Positions 55,364-63,351 of a DNA stretch of 64,000 nt are shown here, piece after piece; position 1 is the first letter of the stretch; each line of letters opens with the position of its first letter. The notes under the pieces were generated by a model. It searched no databases and had not been told where the DNA came from. It saw only the letters and a program-made list of their open reading frames with translations. A program made the position numbers and the translations under genes. Origin of the DNA: DATNPX01 sp036702975 (GTDB taxonomy: Bacteria; Cyanobacteriota; Vampirovibrionia; Obscuribacterales; Obscuribacteraceae). Location: the NCBI GenBank assembly GCA_036702975.1, contig DATNPX010000050.1:62001-126000 (forward strand), in the 5' to 3' direction.

Positions 55364-55803
55364 TTTTCTTATTTCACCTCGGAACCCAAATCTCTAGTGC
55401 GATTACCGGTCGGATTTTGGAGGTCTCCGATACGAATTATGAGATTTCAGTAAACGTACTAATTACGTTATAGCACGTAGAACATGACAATCATATAGCG
55501 CCGACGAAAATATATATCGATGCGGCGAAAATTCATATTTTGGCGGCTTTTGATATTTCTGTAAGAAATTCTCCAAAAGCTCATTCACGTCTACTAGACG
55601 CCATTGTTCGCTTCAGGCAACTGTCTATAAAACGGTAACCGATTGTTAAAAGGCGCAGAAGGCGTCGATACGCGGACGGAGAAGCTTAAAATATCGGGAT
55701 AACTCCGGTAAACTGTTAGCGTTTACGATACGCTTACTGCAAGTGTGCGTGGACCAGCTGTTCCAACCCCTGTCAGACCGACTAAACGGCGACTTCAAAA
55801 ATC
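55364..55803. promoter_or_regulatory. Divergent nadA / nrtR control region with palindromes
   Basis: This 440-base gap separates the nadAB operon from the regulator gene. Two perfect inverted repeats stand out: AACGTA-CTAAT-TACGTT (55453-55469), about 90 bases upstream of nadA, and GTAAAC-TGTTAGC-GTTTAC (55708-55726), about 78 bases upstream of nrtR. The first also carries GTAAACG at its left edge, so the two may share a half-site. They are plausible operators of the NrtR-type regulator. Confidence 0.5.
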
Positions 55804-56484
55804 ATGGCAAACGACCCGATCAAAGTAACCGTAGATATCGTGGCTTTTGCTGTTCAGCAGGAACAGCTGGAAGTGCTGCTGATCAAGCGAAAGCATGATC
55901 CTTTCAAGAATTCATGGGCTTTGCCAGGTGGTTTCCTTGTTGATGACGAAGACCCAAGCGTTGAGCATGCTGCCGCGCGTGAACTGCTGGAGGAAACGAA
56001 CGTCGGAAACGTCTATCTAGAACAACTTTTCACCTTCGGAGACAGGGGACGAGATCCCCGGGGTCGGGTGGTGACGGTATCCTATTTAGCCTTGCTTAGG
56101 CAAGAGGATCTGCAACTTAGAGCCAGTACTGACGCAAGTGGTGTTGCTTGGTGGCCAGTTATTGAGCAACCCAAATTAGCCTTCGACCATAAGCGAATCA
56201 TTGAGTACGGCCACCAGCGGCTGAAATACAAGATCGAATATTCAGCAGCAGCTTTCAATCTTTTGCCGGAAAAGTTCACCCTTCGCGAACTGCAGTCCGT
56301 CTACGAAGCTGTACTCGGTAGAACCGTCGACAACCGCAACTTTCGCAAGAAATTTCTAAATTCAGGCGTCTTACAAGAACTGGACGAAACCTCACAAGAA
56401 GGCTCATACAGACCGGCCAGGTTATACAGCTTTGCAGAGAAAGAATTTGAACGACTGCCAGATAGACCTGTTTTTGTTTTCTAG
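55804..56484 (+). CDS. nrtR: NrtR-type Nudix/winged-helix regulator
   Basis: NrtR-family proteins pair an N-terminal Nudix domain with a C-terminal winged helix and repress NAD-synthesis genes, sensing ADP-ribose or related ligands. Here the Nudix domain covers about residues 1-140: WALPGGFLVDDEDPSVEHAA, then ARELLEETNVGNVY. The Nudix motif GGF-x-x-x-E-x7-RELLEETxV is complete up to a substitution at one early Glu, so it may still bind the ligand or even hydrolyse it. The wing helix region FTLRELQSVYEAVLGR follows, then NFRKKFLNSGVLQ. Its position divergent to nadAB and the palindromes between support the assignment. Confidence 0.85.
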   Translation: MANDPIKVTVDIVAFAVQQEQLEVLLIKRKHDPFKNSWALPGGFLVDDEDPSVEHAAARELLEETNVGNVYLEQLFTFGDRGRDPRGRVVTVSYLALLRQEDLQLRASTDASGVAWWPVIEQPKLAFDHKRIIEYGHQRLKYKIEYSAAAFNLLPEKFTLRELQSVYEAVLGRTVDNRNFRKKFLNSGVLQELDETSQEGSYRPARLYSFAEKEFERLPDRPVFVF

Positions 56485-56557
56485 CTGGTTCTTTTTGCTC
56501 CTCCATCGCGTCATCAACTCTATTCGACTTTTTGAGCAGGACAGAAACTAATTTTCG

Positions 56558-56598
56558 AACCGAATTAGCTCAGGTGGTAGAGAAAGAACTTTAAATTC
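56558..56598 (+). other. tRNA-like 5'-half sequence
   Basis: The stretch TTAGCTCAGGTGGTAGAG (56564-56581) is a normal tRNA D-arm, followed by AAGAACTTTAAATTC, which resembles a short anticodon arm. No T-arm or acceptor 3' end follows; the next gene starts at 56599. It looks like the remnant of a tRNA gene, or a tRNA-mimic leader. Confidence 0.35.
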
Positions 56599-57675
56599 AT
56601 GACACTACATCCCCCAGAGACCACAGTTAAACTGCAGACTTCGCCGATCTATTTTGGTGTCGTCAAAGCAACGAACACAATCGGATATATCTCTTTGCTT
56701 TATTTGACCTTTCGATTTCTCACCGGTCATCTCGATTGGCAGTTGGCTAACGGTTGTGTTTTGATTAGCGCTTGCTGGCTGGTTCTGACCCGTATCAAAG
56801 TCGACCACCTATTGCAAACTTATTTCGATATTCTGTCGCGAATTGAAATGCAACTGCCGGTGGTGACAGGATTTGCATTGAGCGCCGTGGCGCTCTTCTC
56901 GCACGCCCATCCGCTGGACCGCTATTTATCCATAGCGGAGATCTTTGGCTGGGTCTACATCTACATAGTCTATCGAATCAACAAGAAACGTTTCGTCAAA
57001 CAGGGCTTCGGTCCGGTGCCCGTGAACACTTGGATAAGTCCACCCGCAGCTGCATTGGAAGCGGGCGATTTGATCCTCACAAGCGGCAACATTGCGAAAC
57101 AGCTGCATGAAAGCGTTGGGCACGCTGAAATGGTTCTGGAGACTGAAAACGGCGAGAAAGTCCTATTCAGCTGCTACATGGAAAAGGGCGCGGACATCCA
57201 TCCCCTAACTGATCTTACTGGGGGCTCGTACAAGGGCTACTACATCGCCTTGAAGTTGAAGACACCTTGGAATGAATCGAAAAAACTAGAGGCGCTGAAA
57301 CTCGCTCAAAATATGGTCGCTCAAAACCAAGCATGGGCCTCTAGAGAAACAGCCAAGCTGGAACGGATTACTGATGCATTGCCGATCCCTAAAGACTGGA
57401 AGCAAAAGCTTCAGTCCGAGCTGCATCCAACTGGTTATGACTGGTTCGGCACATTCATGGGTCGGGTCGCAGACGACCGCTGGACCTGCATTGGAGCCTG
57501 CATCGAGGTCTACCAACGCATGGGCGTGCGATTAAACTATTACGGCACAGGTCTATTGGGGTTCGGAACAACTTTATTCGATCCAATACTTCCAGTTCGT
57601 TTTTTGTCGGATCCAGCCTTTACCTTGCTAACGAAACAAGCATACGATCGCGTCGAAACTCAAATTGGTTCTTAG
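56599..57675 (+). CDS. Membrane-anchored permuted NlpC/P60-like protein
   Basis: The 358-residue product has about four N-terminal membrane segments (to residue 130) and a C-terminal papain-like domain in permuted order. AGDLILTSGNIAKQL starts the domain. The likely His is in SVGHAEMVLET and the likely Cys is in WTCIGACIEVYQRMG, the order of permuted NlpC/P60 or YiiX-like proteins. Such proteins act on lipids or peptidoglycan. The third catalytic residue is not clear. The start ATG follows the tRNA-like stretch and has a weak ribosome site. It is downstream of nrtR but probably a separate unit. Confidence 0.65.
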   Translation: MTLHPPETTVKLQTSPIYFGVVKATNTIGYISLLYLTFRFLTGHLDWQLANGCVLISACWLVLTRIKVDHLLQTYFDILSRIEMQLPVVTGFALSAVALFSHAHPLDRYLSIAEIFGWVYIYIVYRINKKRFVKQGFGPVPVNTWISPPAAALEAGDLILTSGNIAKQLHESVGHAEMVLETENGEKVLFSCYMEKGADIHPLTDLTGGSYKGYYIALKLKTPWNESKKLEALKLAQNMVAQNQAWASRETAKLERITDALPIPKDWKQKLQSELHPTGYDWFGTFMGRVADDRWTCIGACIEVYQRMGVRLNYYGTGLLGFGTTLFDPILPVRFLSDPAFTLLTKQAYDRVETQIGS

Positions 57676-57989
57676 AAATAACTGTTAGTGCCTGTTTTTT
57701 ATTTGGCTAAAATTTGGCGAAAAGCCTGTCTCTAACTAGGATTTGTTGGTTTTGAAGAGATTTGCGAAGAAATCTCACAGAGCGCGAAAGTCCGCTAAAT
57801 CAGAGGCTTTGGGCAAAGCGCCCCTGTCCCCACGTGTAGTTCGAGCGCTTGTCAATTAGGCGATCTCTGAAGAAGGTCCCGGGCTGAACTCCTAAATTTG
57901 CCAAGAGAACATGCATTAAACGTTCTTTGGGGTACTTCAAGAATTCTGTGAATTCGCTAAACTAAATGCATAACCGGTGAGCACTCACT

Positions 57990-58176
57990 TAGATGTTGAG
58001 CGCTTTGAGCCGAGGGGCACTGCCGAGACGACAGGTCTGCGCCGACCAGAGACGGTAACAGGTAGCCCGCTACACGTGAAGGACTGACTGAAGCGTGCAG
58101 AAATACTGAGCCCCATCGCAAGGGGCAGTCAGGCAGTAGCTTAAGAGCCGCCGCAGAGCAATCTGGGTGGCTTTTT
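57990..58176 (+). ncRNA. Structured non-coding RNA candidate
   Basis: The stretch is GC-rich, stop-dense and folds well by eye. ACTGC (58019-58023) pairs with GCAGT (58133-58137); stacked next to it CTGACT (58084-58089) pairs with AGTCAG (58127-58132). GCCCC and GGGGC (58110-58126) form a capped hairpin inside. GGTC/GACC (58034-58047) and GTAG/CTAC (58062-58073) form two more arms. A terminator closes the 3' end. I could not match it to RNase P RNA, tmRNA, SRP RNA or a known riboswitch; 6S RNA is possible. The 5' end is not fixed. Confidence 0.5.
58146..58176 (+). terminator. Terminator of the RNA candidate
   Basis: GCCGCC (58147-58152) with CAG (58154-58156) pairs with CTG (58063 offset: 58163-58165) and GGTGGC (58166-58171), with one bulged base and a 6-base loop. 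TTTTT follows (58172-58176). Confidence 0.75.
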
Positions 58177-58341
58177 AGTTTTAATCGTTGTCCACTATAT
58201 TCCAAAAACGCAAAGCTTGTATTGCGGTCGGAGGATGGCACAGCACGCGCCGGTATAATACGAAGATTGGTTCAAATTTTGACGCCACTCTGCAGTCGCG
58301 TTAACTGCTCAAAATCTGCGTCCCCCAGAAAACATATAAGC

Positions 58342-59748
58342 ATGACCAAAAGAACTTATTTAGATCCGATCCATCAAGACATAATTCTCGACCGCTCCAA
58401 GCCCGCAGAACGCCTAGTGATGGATCTCATAGACACACAAGAATTCCAACGCCTTCGACGCGTGCACCAGCTTGGAGCCTCATTCTTCACATTCCAAGGT
58501 GCGGAAGGTTCGAGATTTACTCATTCAGTCGGAGTGATGTATGTAGCTTCCAAATTAGTGGATCTACTGCGCGATCGCTCTCCAAAGATTGAGGAGAAGC
58601 GACCGCTGATTCTTAGTGCAGCTCTGCTTCACGACATCGGTCACGGACCATACAGTCACGTCACCGAAAAGATCTTGGACTACGACCACGAAGATTGGTC
58701 CTGCAAGATAATCGGCGGAAACACCGATGTTAAACGCGTGCTTGAAGCATTCGACAAGGATCTTGCAAAAGACGTGGTAGCAGTGCTCAAAAAAACCTAT
58801 CACCCCAAGTATATTTCGCACATGGTTTCCAGCCAACTTGACTGCGACCGATTTGATTATCTGTTGCGTGATAGCTACATGACTGGCACCGCATATGGTT
58901 TGTTCGCACTTCACCGAATTCTTGCATCCATGGAGTTAGATGAAGAGAACGAACGAATCATCGTAGTCGGCGATAAAGGGCAAACAGCAGTAGAGGATTA
59001 TCTCTTTGCTCGTTACTCTATGTATGCTCAAGTCTATTACCACCGCAAGAACTTGGCTGCAAGATGCCTTCTGGCAAAGCTTGTGAAACGAGCACGCTAT
59101 TTGATGGAGGCAGGCACTCCGCCATGCTTCATGGATGAAGCAACGGAGCGCTGGCTCAAAGGCGAAGAGCTTACCGTTGCAGAATATCTTACGCTCGATG
59201 ACGTACAGATGACATACCACATCAAAAGATGGAGTAAAGATTCTGACGCGATCCTGGCTGATTTAGCTTCTCGTTTCATTAACCGACGACTATTCAAGGC
59301 GATGAAGATCTTTCGTCCAAGGAGCCTGCCGCCAGATTCACGCGAAGCCGTGGCAAGTCTTGCCGAAACCTTCGGTGGCAGAAGTGAAGCGACGCTGGCT
59401 ACAACACAGCTGCGTCGCTCAAGCGACAAAATCACGATTTATGCAACTGCGAAAGCGAACGCGATCGAAAAGAGAGCGCGAGCCATCTGCGCTGAAGCCG
59501 GCATGGATCCTGACTATTACATCGACACCGAGTTTACCGGCATCCGCCCATACGATTACTATCGTCCTGAGGCAGAACTTCCTCAAACCAACATAGTAGT
59601 CAAAACGGATAGCGGAGAGGTTGATGAATTATCGAATCTGTCGCTCGCTGTAGAAGCTCTCGTTAAGGGTAACTATGAAACCAAGTGGCTTATCTACCCG
59701 GCGGAGCTTAGCGATAAGATCGGAAATCTCAATGATCTGGAGCTGTGA
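58342..59748 (+). CDS. HD-domain phosphohydrolase (dGTPase/SAMHD1-like)
   Basis: This 468-residue protein has the HD motif LSAALLHDIGHGPYSHVTEK near residue 95 and a later Asp in SQLDCDRFDYLLRDS, the pattern of dGTP triphosphohydrolases and SAMHD1-like enzymes. The opening YLDPIHQDIILDRS and FQRLRRVHQLGASFF with FTHSVGVMYVASKLV are typical. It may cut dNTPs, or serve as a nucleotide sensor; the substrate is unproven. A longer frame begins at TTG 58222, but it overlaps the hairpin region. ATG 58342 fits the family's N-terminus, though its ribosome site is weak. Confidence 0.87.
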   Translation: MTKRTYLDPIHQDIILDRSKPAERLVMDLIDTQEFQRLRRVHQLGASFFTFQGAEGSRFTHSVGVMYVASKLVDLLRDRSPKIEEKRPLILSAALLHDIGHGPYSHVTEKILDYDHEDWSCKIIGGNTDVKRVLEAFDKDLAKDVVAVLKKTYHPKYISHMVSSQLDCDRFDYLLRDSYMTGTAYGLFALHRILASMELDEENERIIVVGDKGQTAVEDYLFARYSMYAQVYYHRKNLAARCLLAKLVKRARYLMEAGTPPCFMDEATERWLKGEELTVAEYLTLDDVQMTYHIKRWSKDSDAILADLASRFINRRLFKAMKIFRPRSLPPDSREAVASLAETFGGRSEATLATTQLRRSSDKITIYATAKANAIEKRARAICAEAGMDPDYYIDTEFTGIRPYDYYRPEAELPQTNIVVKTDSGEVDELSNLSLAVEALVKGNYETKWLIYPAELSDKIGNLNDLEL

Positions 59749-59797
59749 ACAACCAACAAAGCAAGTTTTATTGCAAGGGACACGAGGGTACTGAAAT

Positions 59798-61345
59798 ATG
59801 TTCGATGCACTGACTGACAGACTACAAGGCGCACTGCGAAGCATTCGCGGTGATTCGAAGATTACGCCCGAAAATATCGAGGACGCAATCAGAGAAGTGC
59901 GAAAGTCGCTACTGGAAGCGGACGTCAGCTTAAAAGTTGTCAAAATTTTCATCAGCCGAGTCCGCCAAAAAGCTCTTGGTGCCGAGGTATTGGAGTCAAT
60001 CTCGCCGGACCAACAGTTCATTAAAATCGTCAACGACGAGCTTGTCACCATACTTGGTGGCGAGAATGTACCGCTTAATTTGAAGGGTGGTCCGGGCATA
60101 ATTATGCTTCTCGGACTGCAAGGCTCTGGGAAAACCACTGCCAGTGCCAAGCTTGCAGCCAGACTAAAAAAAGATGGATTCAATCCTCTTCTCGTCGCAT
60201 GCGATGTCCAACGTCCTGCAGCAATCATGCAATTGCAGACTCTGGGCAAGAAAATCGATGTTCCAGTCTTTACACTGGATACGAAAGACGTTCAGGAGAT
60301 TGGCGAAAAGGCGATCGAAGAGGCGAAGAAGGTCGGTCACAATCCAGTCATTCTGGACACGGCAGGTCGTCTCCAAATCGACACTGAACTAATGGCTGAA
60401 TTGCTACTGCTCGATCGCGCTCTCGAACCAAGCGAAAAGATACTGGTCGTTGACGCTATGACTGGTCAGGAAGCAGTGAACGTCGCCGAAACATTCAATA
60501 CGCAATTGGACGTGACCGGACTGCTGTTGTCGAAGATCGATGGCGATGCTAGAGGCGGCGCAGCGCTCTCGGTACGCGAATCCGTCGGGCGCCCTGTGAA
60601 ATTCATCAGCACGGGCGAAAAAATTGAGGATCTCGAGGCATTCTATCCAGACCGCATGGCGAGCCGCATTCTTGGCATGGGCGACGTCCTCTCGTTGGTC
60701 GAAAAAGCCCAGCAGTCCATCGACGAAAAGGAAGCGGAATCAGTCGCCAAGCGCATGATGAAAGGCGAGTTCACTCTCACCATGTTCATGGACATGCAGA
60801 AGATGATGAAAAAAATGGGACCCATGGGCAACGTCATGAAAATGATGGGTCTTGGCGGCATGCTTGGAATTCCATCAGATAAGCAAGACGAAATCGCTGA
60901 ACACGGCGAGAAGATGATGAAACTTTATGAAGTCGCAATCGGTTCTATGACCAAAGCCGAGCGTGAGCATCCAGAAATCATCGACATGAGCCGCAGACGA
61001 CGCATTGCGCGGGGATCGGGGATGAAAGAAGCGCAGATCGGCCGAATGTTAAATGAGTTTGAACAGATGAGACAGATTTTCGACTACATGCACAAGATGG
61101 GCTTAGGCGGCTTAATGGGCGGTGGTGGCGGCGGTTCGCCGTTTGGCGGGGGGGGATTCCCAGGTCTTGGGGGCGGCGGCTTCCCTGGCTTGGGTGGTGG
61201 TGGAATGCCGCCGTTCCCTCCGGGGGGTTTACCAGGGCAAATGCCGCCAATGGGCGGGCTTCCCGGGCGCAAGCCACCCAAAGGATTTCCACCTCTTGGT
61301 GGTCCGGGAGGGGGCTATTACCGCAAAAAGAAGAAGCGCCATTAG
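59798..61345 (+). CDS. ffh: Signal recognition particle protein Ffh with Gly/Pro tail
   Basis: Ffh is the GTPase of the signal recognition particle, which brings ribosomes with membrane proteins to the membrane. The N domain is followed by the GTP sites LLGLQGSGKTTASAKLA, DTAGRLQID and LSKIDGDARGGAAL. The Met-rich M domain covers about residues 325-430 (MKGEFTLTMFMDMQKMMKKM) and binds the 4.5S RNA. The last 80 residues form a Gly/Pro/Phe-rich tail that ends in YYRKKKKRH, beyond the usual Ffh end. The start is 49 bases after the HD gene. rpsP and khpA follow on the same strand, a common order. Confidence 0.96.
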   Translation: MFDALTDRLQGALRSIRGDSKITPENIEDAIREVRKSLLEADVSLKVVKIFISRVRQKALGAEVLESISPDQQFIKIVNDELVTILGGENVPLNLKGGPGIIMLLGLQGSGKTTASAKLAARLKKDGFNPLLVACDVQRPAAIMQLQTLGKKIDVPVFTLDTKDVQEIGEKAIEEAKKVGHNPVILDTAGRLQIDTELMAELLLLDRALEPSEKILVVDAMTGQEAVNVAETFNTQLDVTGLLLSKIDGDARGGAALSVRESVGRPVKFISTGEKIEDLEAFYPDRMASRILGMGDVLSLVEKAQQSIDEKEAESVAKRMMKGEFTLTMFMDMQKMMKKMGPMGNVMKMMGLGGMLGIPSDKQDEIAEHGEKMMKLYEVAIGSMTKAEREHPEIIDMSRRRRIARGSGMKEAQIGRMLNEFEQMRQIFDYMHKMGLGGLMGGGGGGSPFGGGGFPGLGGGGFPGLGGGGMPPFPPGGLPGQMPPMGGLPGRKPPKGFPPLGGPGGGYYRKKKKRH

Positions 61346-61380
61346 TCATTGACAACAGGTTTTTCGCTTCTGCAGGCACC

Positions 61381-61389
61381 TGCTAGAAT
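61381..61389 (+). promoter_or_regulatory. Extended -10 promoter of rpsP-khpA
   Basis: TGCTAGAAT has the TGn extension and a TAGAAT -10 box. The -35 is poor (TTTTCG at 61361-61366), as usual for extended -10 sites. The predicted start is near 61396, 41 bases before the GTG of rpsP. A short palindrome, GCAGG/CCTGC, lies in the spacer. Confidence 0.45.
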
Positions 61390-61436
61390 AACTGGACGCA
61401 AATAAGGTCAAGCACCCGAAAGGGAGAGGAACTTCA

Positions 61437-61709
61437 GTGGTTAAAATCAGGCTTAAGCGCATAGGAGCCAAAAAAGCACCGCACTACCGTGTTGTGGCAG
61501 TAGATAGCCGCAGCCGCAGAGATGGTAAGCCCATCGAAGAATTGGGCTACTACAACCCGAGAACAAAAGAACTCCAATTAAACAAAGAAGCTTTGGAAAA
61601 ATGGATGAAACACGGCGCCCAAACAAGCGATACAGTGGCAAGCCTTATCAAAAAGGCCGGCGGTCAGGGTACGGCGGCGGCGGCTCCCGCTACAACCAAA
61701 GCCAGCTAG
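61437..61709 (+). CDS. rpsP: 30S ribosomal protein S16
   Basis: S16 is a small-subunit protein that helps assemble the 5' domain of 16S rRNA. The N-terminus VKIRLKRIGAKKAPHYRVVA and the block GYYNPRTKELQLNKEALEKW are typical. The 90-residue length fits. The start is GTG, with AGGGAGAGGA nearby. The C-terminal tail GQGTAAAAPATTKAS is low complexity. Its last 109 bases overlap khpA in another frame. Confidence 0.97.
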   Translation: MVKIRLKRIGAKKAPHYRVVAVDSRSRRDGKPIEELGYYNPRTKELQLNKEALEKWMKHGAQTSDTVASLIKKAGGQGTAAAAPATTKAS

Positions 61710-61954
61710 CGAATTCCACAGTAGCGGAAGACCTGGCGGAATATATCCTCAAGATTCTGGCGCGCGACCCAGATGCGCTTCAATTCGAGCGTCAACAGCT
61801 CAATCCCGGTCGTAGCATCGTCAATGTGACGTGTGATCCTGCCGTCACTGGACGCCTCATTGGCAAGGACGGTAAGACCATCAGCGCATTGCGTGCATTG
61901 ATACGCGCGGCTGGTACACGTTCCGGAAAACGAGTGGACATCGAGGTCTCCTGA
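61601..61954 (+). CDS. khpA: KH-domain RNA-binding protein KhpA-like, overlapping rpsP
   Basis: The C-terminal 78 residues form a KhpA-like KH domain: AEDLAEYILKILARDP, then VTCDPAVTGRLIGKDGKTI with the GxxG loop, and LIRAAGTRSGKRVDIEV. KhpA pairs with KhpB to bind RNA and affect wall growth and small RNAs in Gram-positive bacteria. The usual protein starts near VAEDLAEY, but no standard start codon is found there. The only in-frame one is ATG 61601, inside rpsP. That gives an N-terminal 40 residues rich in Arg, Gly, Tyr and Lys (KGRRSGYGGGGSRYNQ), which may add RNA binding. A non-standard start or frameshifting could be the alternative. Confidence 0.75.
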   Translation: MDETRRPNKRYSGKPYQKGRRSGYGGGGSRYNQSQLANSTVAEDLAEYILKILARDPDALQFERQQLNPGRSIVNVTCDPAVTGRLIGKDGKTISALRALIRAAGTRSGKRVDIEVS

Positions 61955-61990
61955 GTCCTCGCGAGCTCTGTAAGAAAAATTCGAAAAAAT

Positions 61991-62019
61991 CGAAATTTGG
62001 CTTTCCAGCTCAAATTTCG
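61991..62019 (+). terminator. Long hairpin after khpA
   Basis: CGAAATTTG (61991-61999) and CAAATTTCG (62011-62019) pair perfectly, with inner GCT/AGC and a TTCC loop. One T is bulged. There is no T-run after it, so it may be a processing site or a Rho-assisted end. Confidence 0.45.
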
Positions 62020-62128
62020 CGGAATGGTCACAGCCAAGAATTACTGCTTACCCATAAGTGGTGGGGTTCGCATGGATTCGGCTCATAAGCTATTCTAGAA
62101 AAACGTTACTGGATTTCGAGAAACTCTC

Positions 62129-62581
62129 TTGCCAGATAAAAAAGGCGCTTCGAACGAAGATGCGATATTGAATTCACTTCTTGAAAAGAAGGTGCTTTCA
62201 AGCGCACAAGTAGAGGTCGCCAAGATAGACATATCTGCCACTGGGCTTACGGCAGTAGATGTCCTATTGACCAGGAAATGGATCAGCGACGAACAAGCCA
62301 CAGAACTGCAAAACACATTCGGGTCCGGGGCGGCAACCCAAAACGCAAGCACCGCACAAGGAAGAGCTGAAAAATCCAACCCACCAGACGGCTCACATAC
62401 AAACGCAGCTCCACACGGTAAACCTTCTTCCAGCGATGAGGCTCACTCGACAGAGAACTCCGGACCTTATGCACGTGCAAAAGTCTCTGCAGAAGGCACT
62501 TCTACGTCCGAGCAAACCTACCTTGAGAATCTAAAAGTCTATCGGAAACTAATGGCCGACATCATGGGCGAGTCGGGTTGA
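62129..62581 (+). CDS. Small protein with GspE-N/MshEN-like domain
   Basis: The product of 150 residues starts with TTG (weak ribosome site). Residues 10-60 form a helical unit: AILNSLLEKKVLSSAQVEVA and LTAVDVLLTRKWISDEQATELQ. This resembles the N-terminal domain of type II secretion ATPase GspE/MshE, seen alone in small proteins of related bacteria. The middle 65 residues are polar and disordered, and a short helix ends the protein. The function is unknown; nucleotide binding would be inference only. It converges with the thioesterase gene with a 20-base overlap. Confidence 0.6.
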   Translation: MPDKKGASNEDAILNSLLEKKVLSSAQVEVAKIDISATGLTAVDVLLTRKWISDEQATELQNTFGSGAATQNASTAQGRAEKSNPPDGSHTNAAPHGKPSSSDEAHSTENSGPYARAKVSAEGTSTSEQTYLENLKVYRKLMADIMGESG

Positions 62582-62999
62582 CGAGGGCGCCAAGAATTGC
62601 GAAAGTCCCAGAGGCTTTTGCGATCAAAGTGTCGGAATCATCGCGAATCTCGCATTCAACAAATCCGAGCCGATTGCCACGCCTGAGCACTTTGGGGCGC
62701 GCGATTAGTGTGCCAGCGCGAGCGGCTTTAATGAATTTGATGTCCAAATCCACAGTGGCGGACGAAACCAACGTACCTTCATGAACTGAAAACGCCACTC
62801 CAGTAGCCGTATCTGCGAGAGCAGCAATCACACCACCATGTACATCTTTGCGCAAATTCAAGTGCATGGGTTGAATGGGACACTTGATCGTGACTTGATG
62901 TTTTTCATCGATAAAAAATTTGAATCCGAGAGTGTTCTCCAGCGAATCCCTAGCAAATTCTTTTTCGAAAGCTCCTGAACCTTCACCTGATTCTGCCAC
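62562..62999 (-). CDS. PaaI-like hotdog thioesterase
   Basis: This 145-residue protein has the hotdog core LRKDVHGGVIAALADTATGVAFSVHEG, in which the Asp and Gly positions match PaaI/YbgC-type thioesterases, and a second strand block STVDLDIKFIKAA. It hydrolyses acyl-CoA thioesters, possibly phenylacetyl-CoA-like ones; the substrate is unknown. The start is GTG with GAGG eight bases upstream. It converges with the small GspE-N-like gene. Confidence 0.85.
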   Translation of the reverse strand: MAESGEGSGAFEKEFARDSLENTLGFKFFIDEKHQVTIKCPIQPMHLNLRKDVHGGVIAALADTATGVAFSVHEGTLVSSATVDLDIKFIKAARAGTLIARPKVLRRGNRLGFVECEIRDDSDTLIAKASGTFAILGALVNPTRP

Positions 63000-63351
63000 T
63001 TAGTTGCCTCTTAATCGCCGACCGCTACTACAACAATATTGTAATTCGAGGAATCATAAGGTTCATCGGATTGGGAAACAGAATACTTTCGAACTGGCTG
63101 GCTCCGAGTGAATATGGCATCAAACAAATGCCGAAGTATCTATTCAATTCATCTGCGAAACCGAGGCGATACCAAATCAAGTACTGGAAATGAACACACG
63201 GTAGTTTATCAGCAGAATATTTTCAGAAATCAGAAGTGGACTGCCCCGACACGAGACAGTCCAAATCACGGTATTTCACTTTGTTTGCAGAGTGTGGGCC
63301 CTACTTAGGTTAAAGCTTGAGCCTGAGGAGAGAGTGTGTGTTCAATCTCTC
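63000..63351. other. Gap without a supported gene
   Basis: About 350 bases. An AGAGAG/CTCTCT hairpin (near 63329-63350) lies just after the stop of the small exported protein on the minus strand. A 66-residue plus-strand frame at 63108 has no supporting signal. Confidence 0.4.

Larger units (their letters stand above)
57676..58341. other. Structured gap between two genes
   Basis: This 666-base gap holds no convincing ORF. It contains several strong hairpins: CCAA/TTGG with AGAAC/GTTCT (57901-57930) and GAATTC twice three bases apart (57941-57955), and the RNA candidate at 57990-58176. A 94-residue minus-strand frame (57957-58241) lies inside the hairpins and is rejected. Confidence 0.5.

Noticed and set aside
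57786..57793. GAAAGTCC, reminiscent of the RNase P RNA core
   Set aside because: The full GAGGAAAGTCCGGGC motif and the matching 3' motif are missing.
57957..58241. 94-residue minus-strand frame in the structured gap
   Set aside because: It spans strong RNA hairpins and a terminator that read better on the plus strand.
61135..61220. Gly-rich direct repeats in the Ffh tail as a possible genomic repeat
   Set aside because: They are codon repeats in a Gly-rich protein end, not a mobile or CRISPR repeat.
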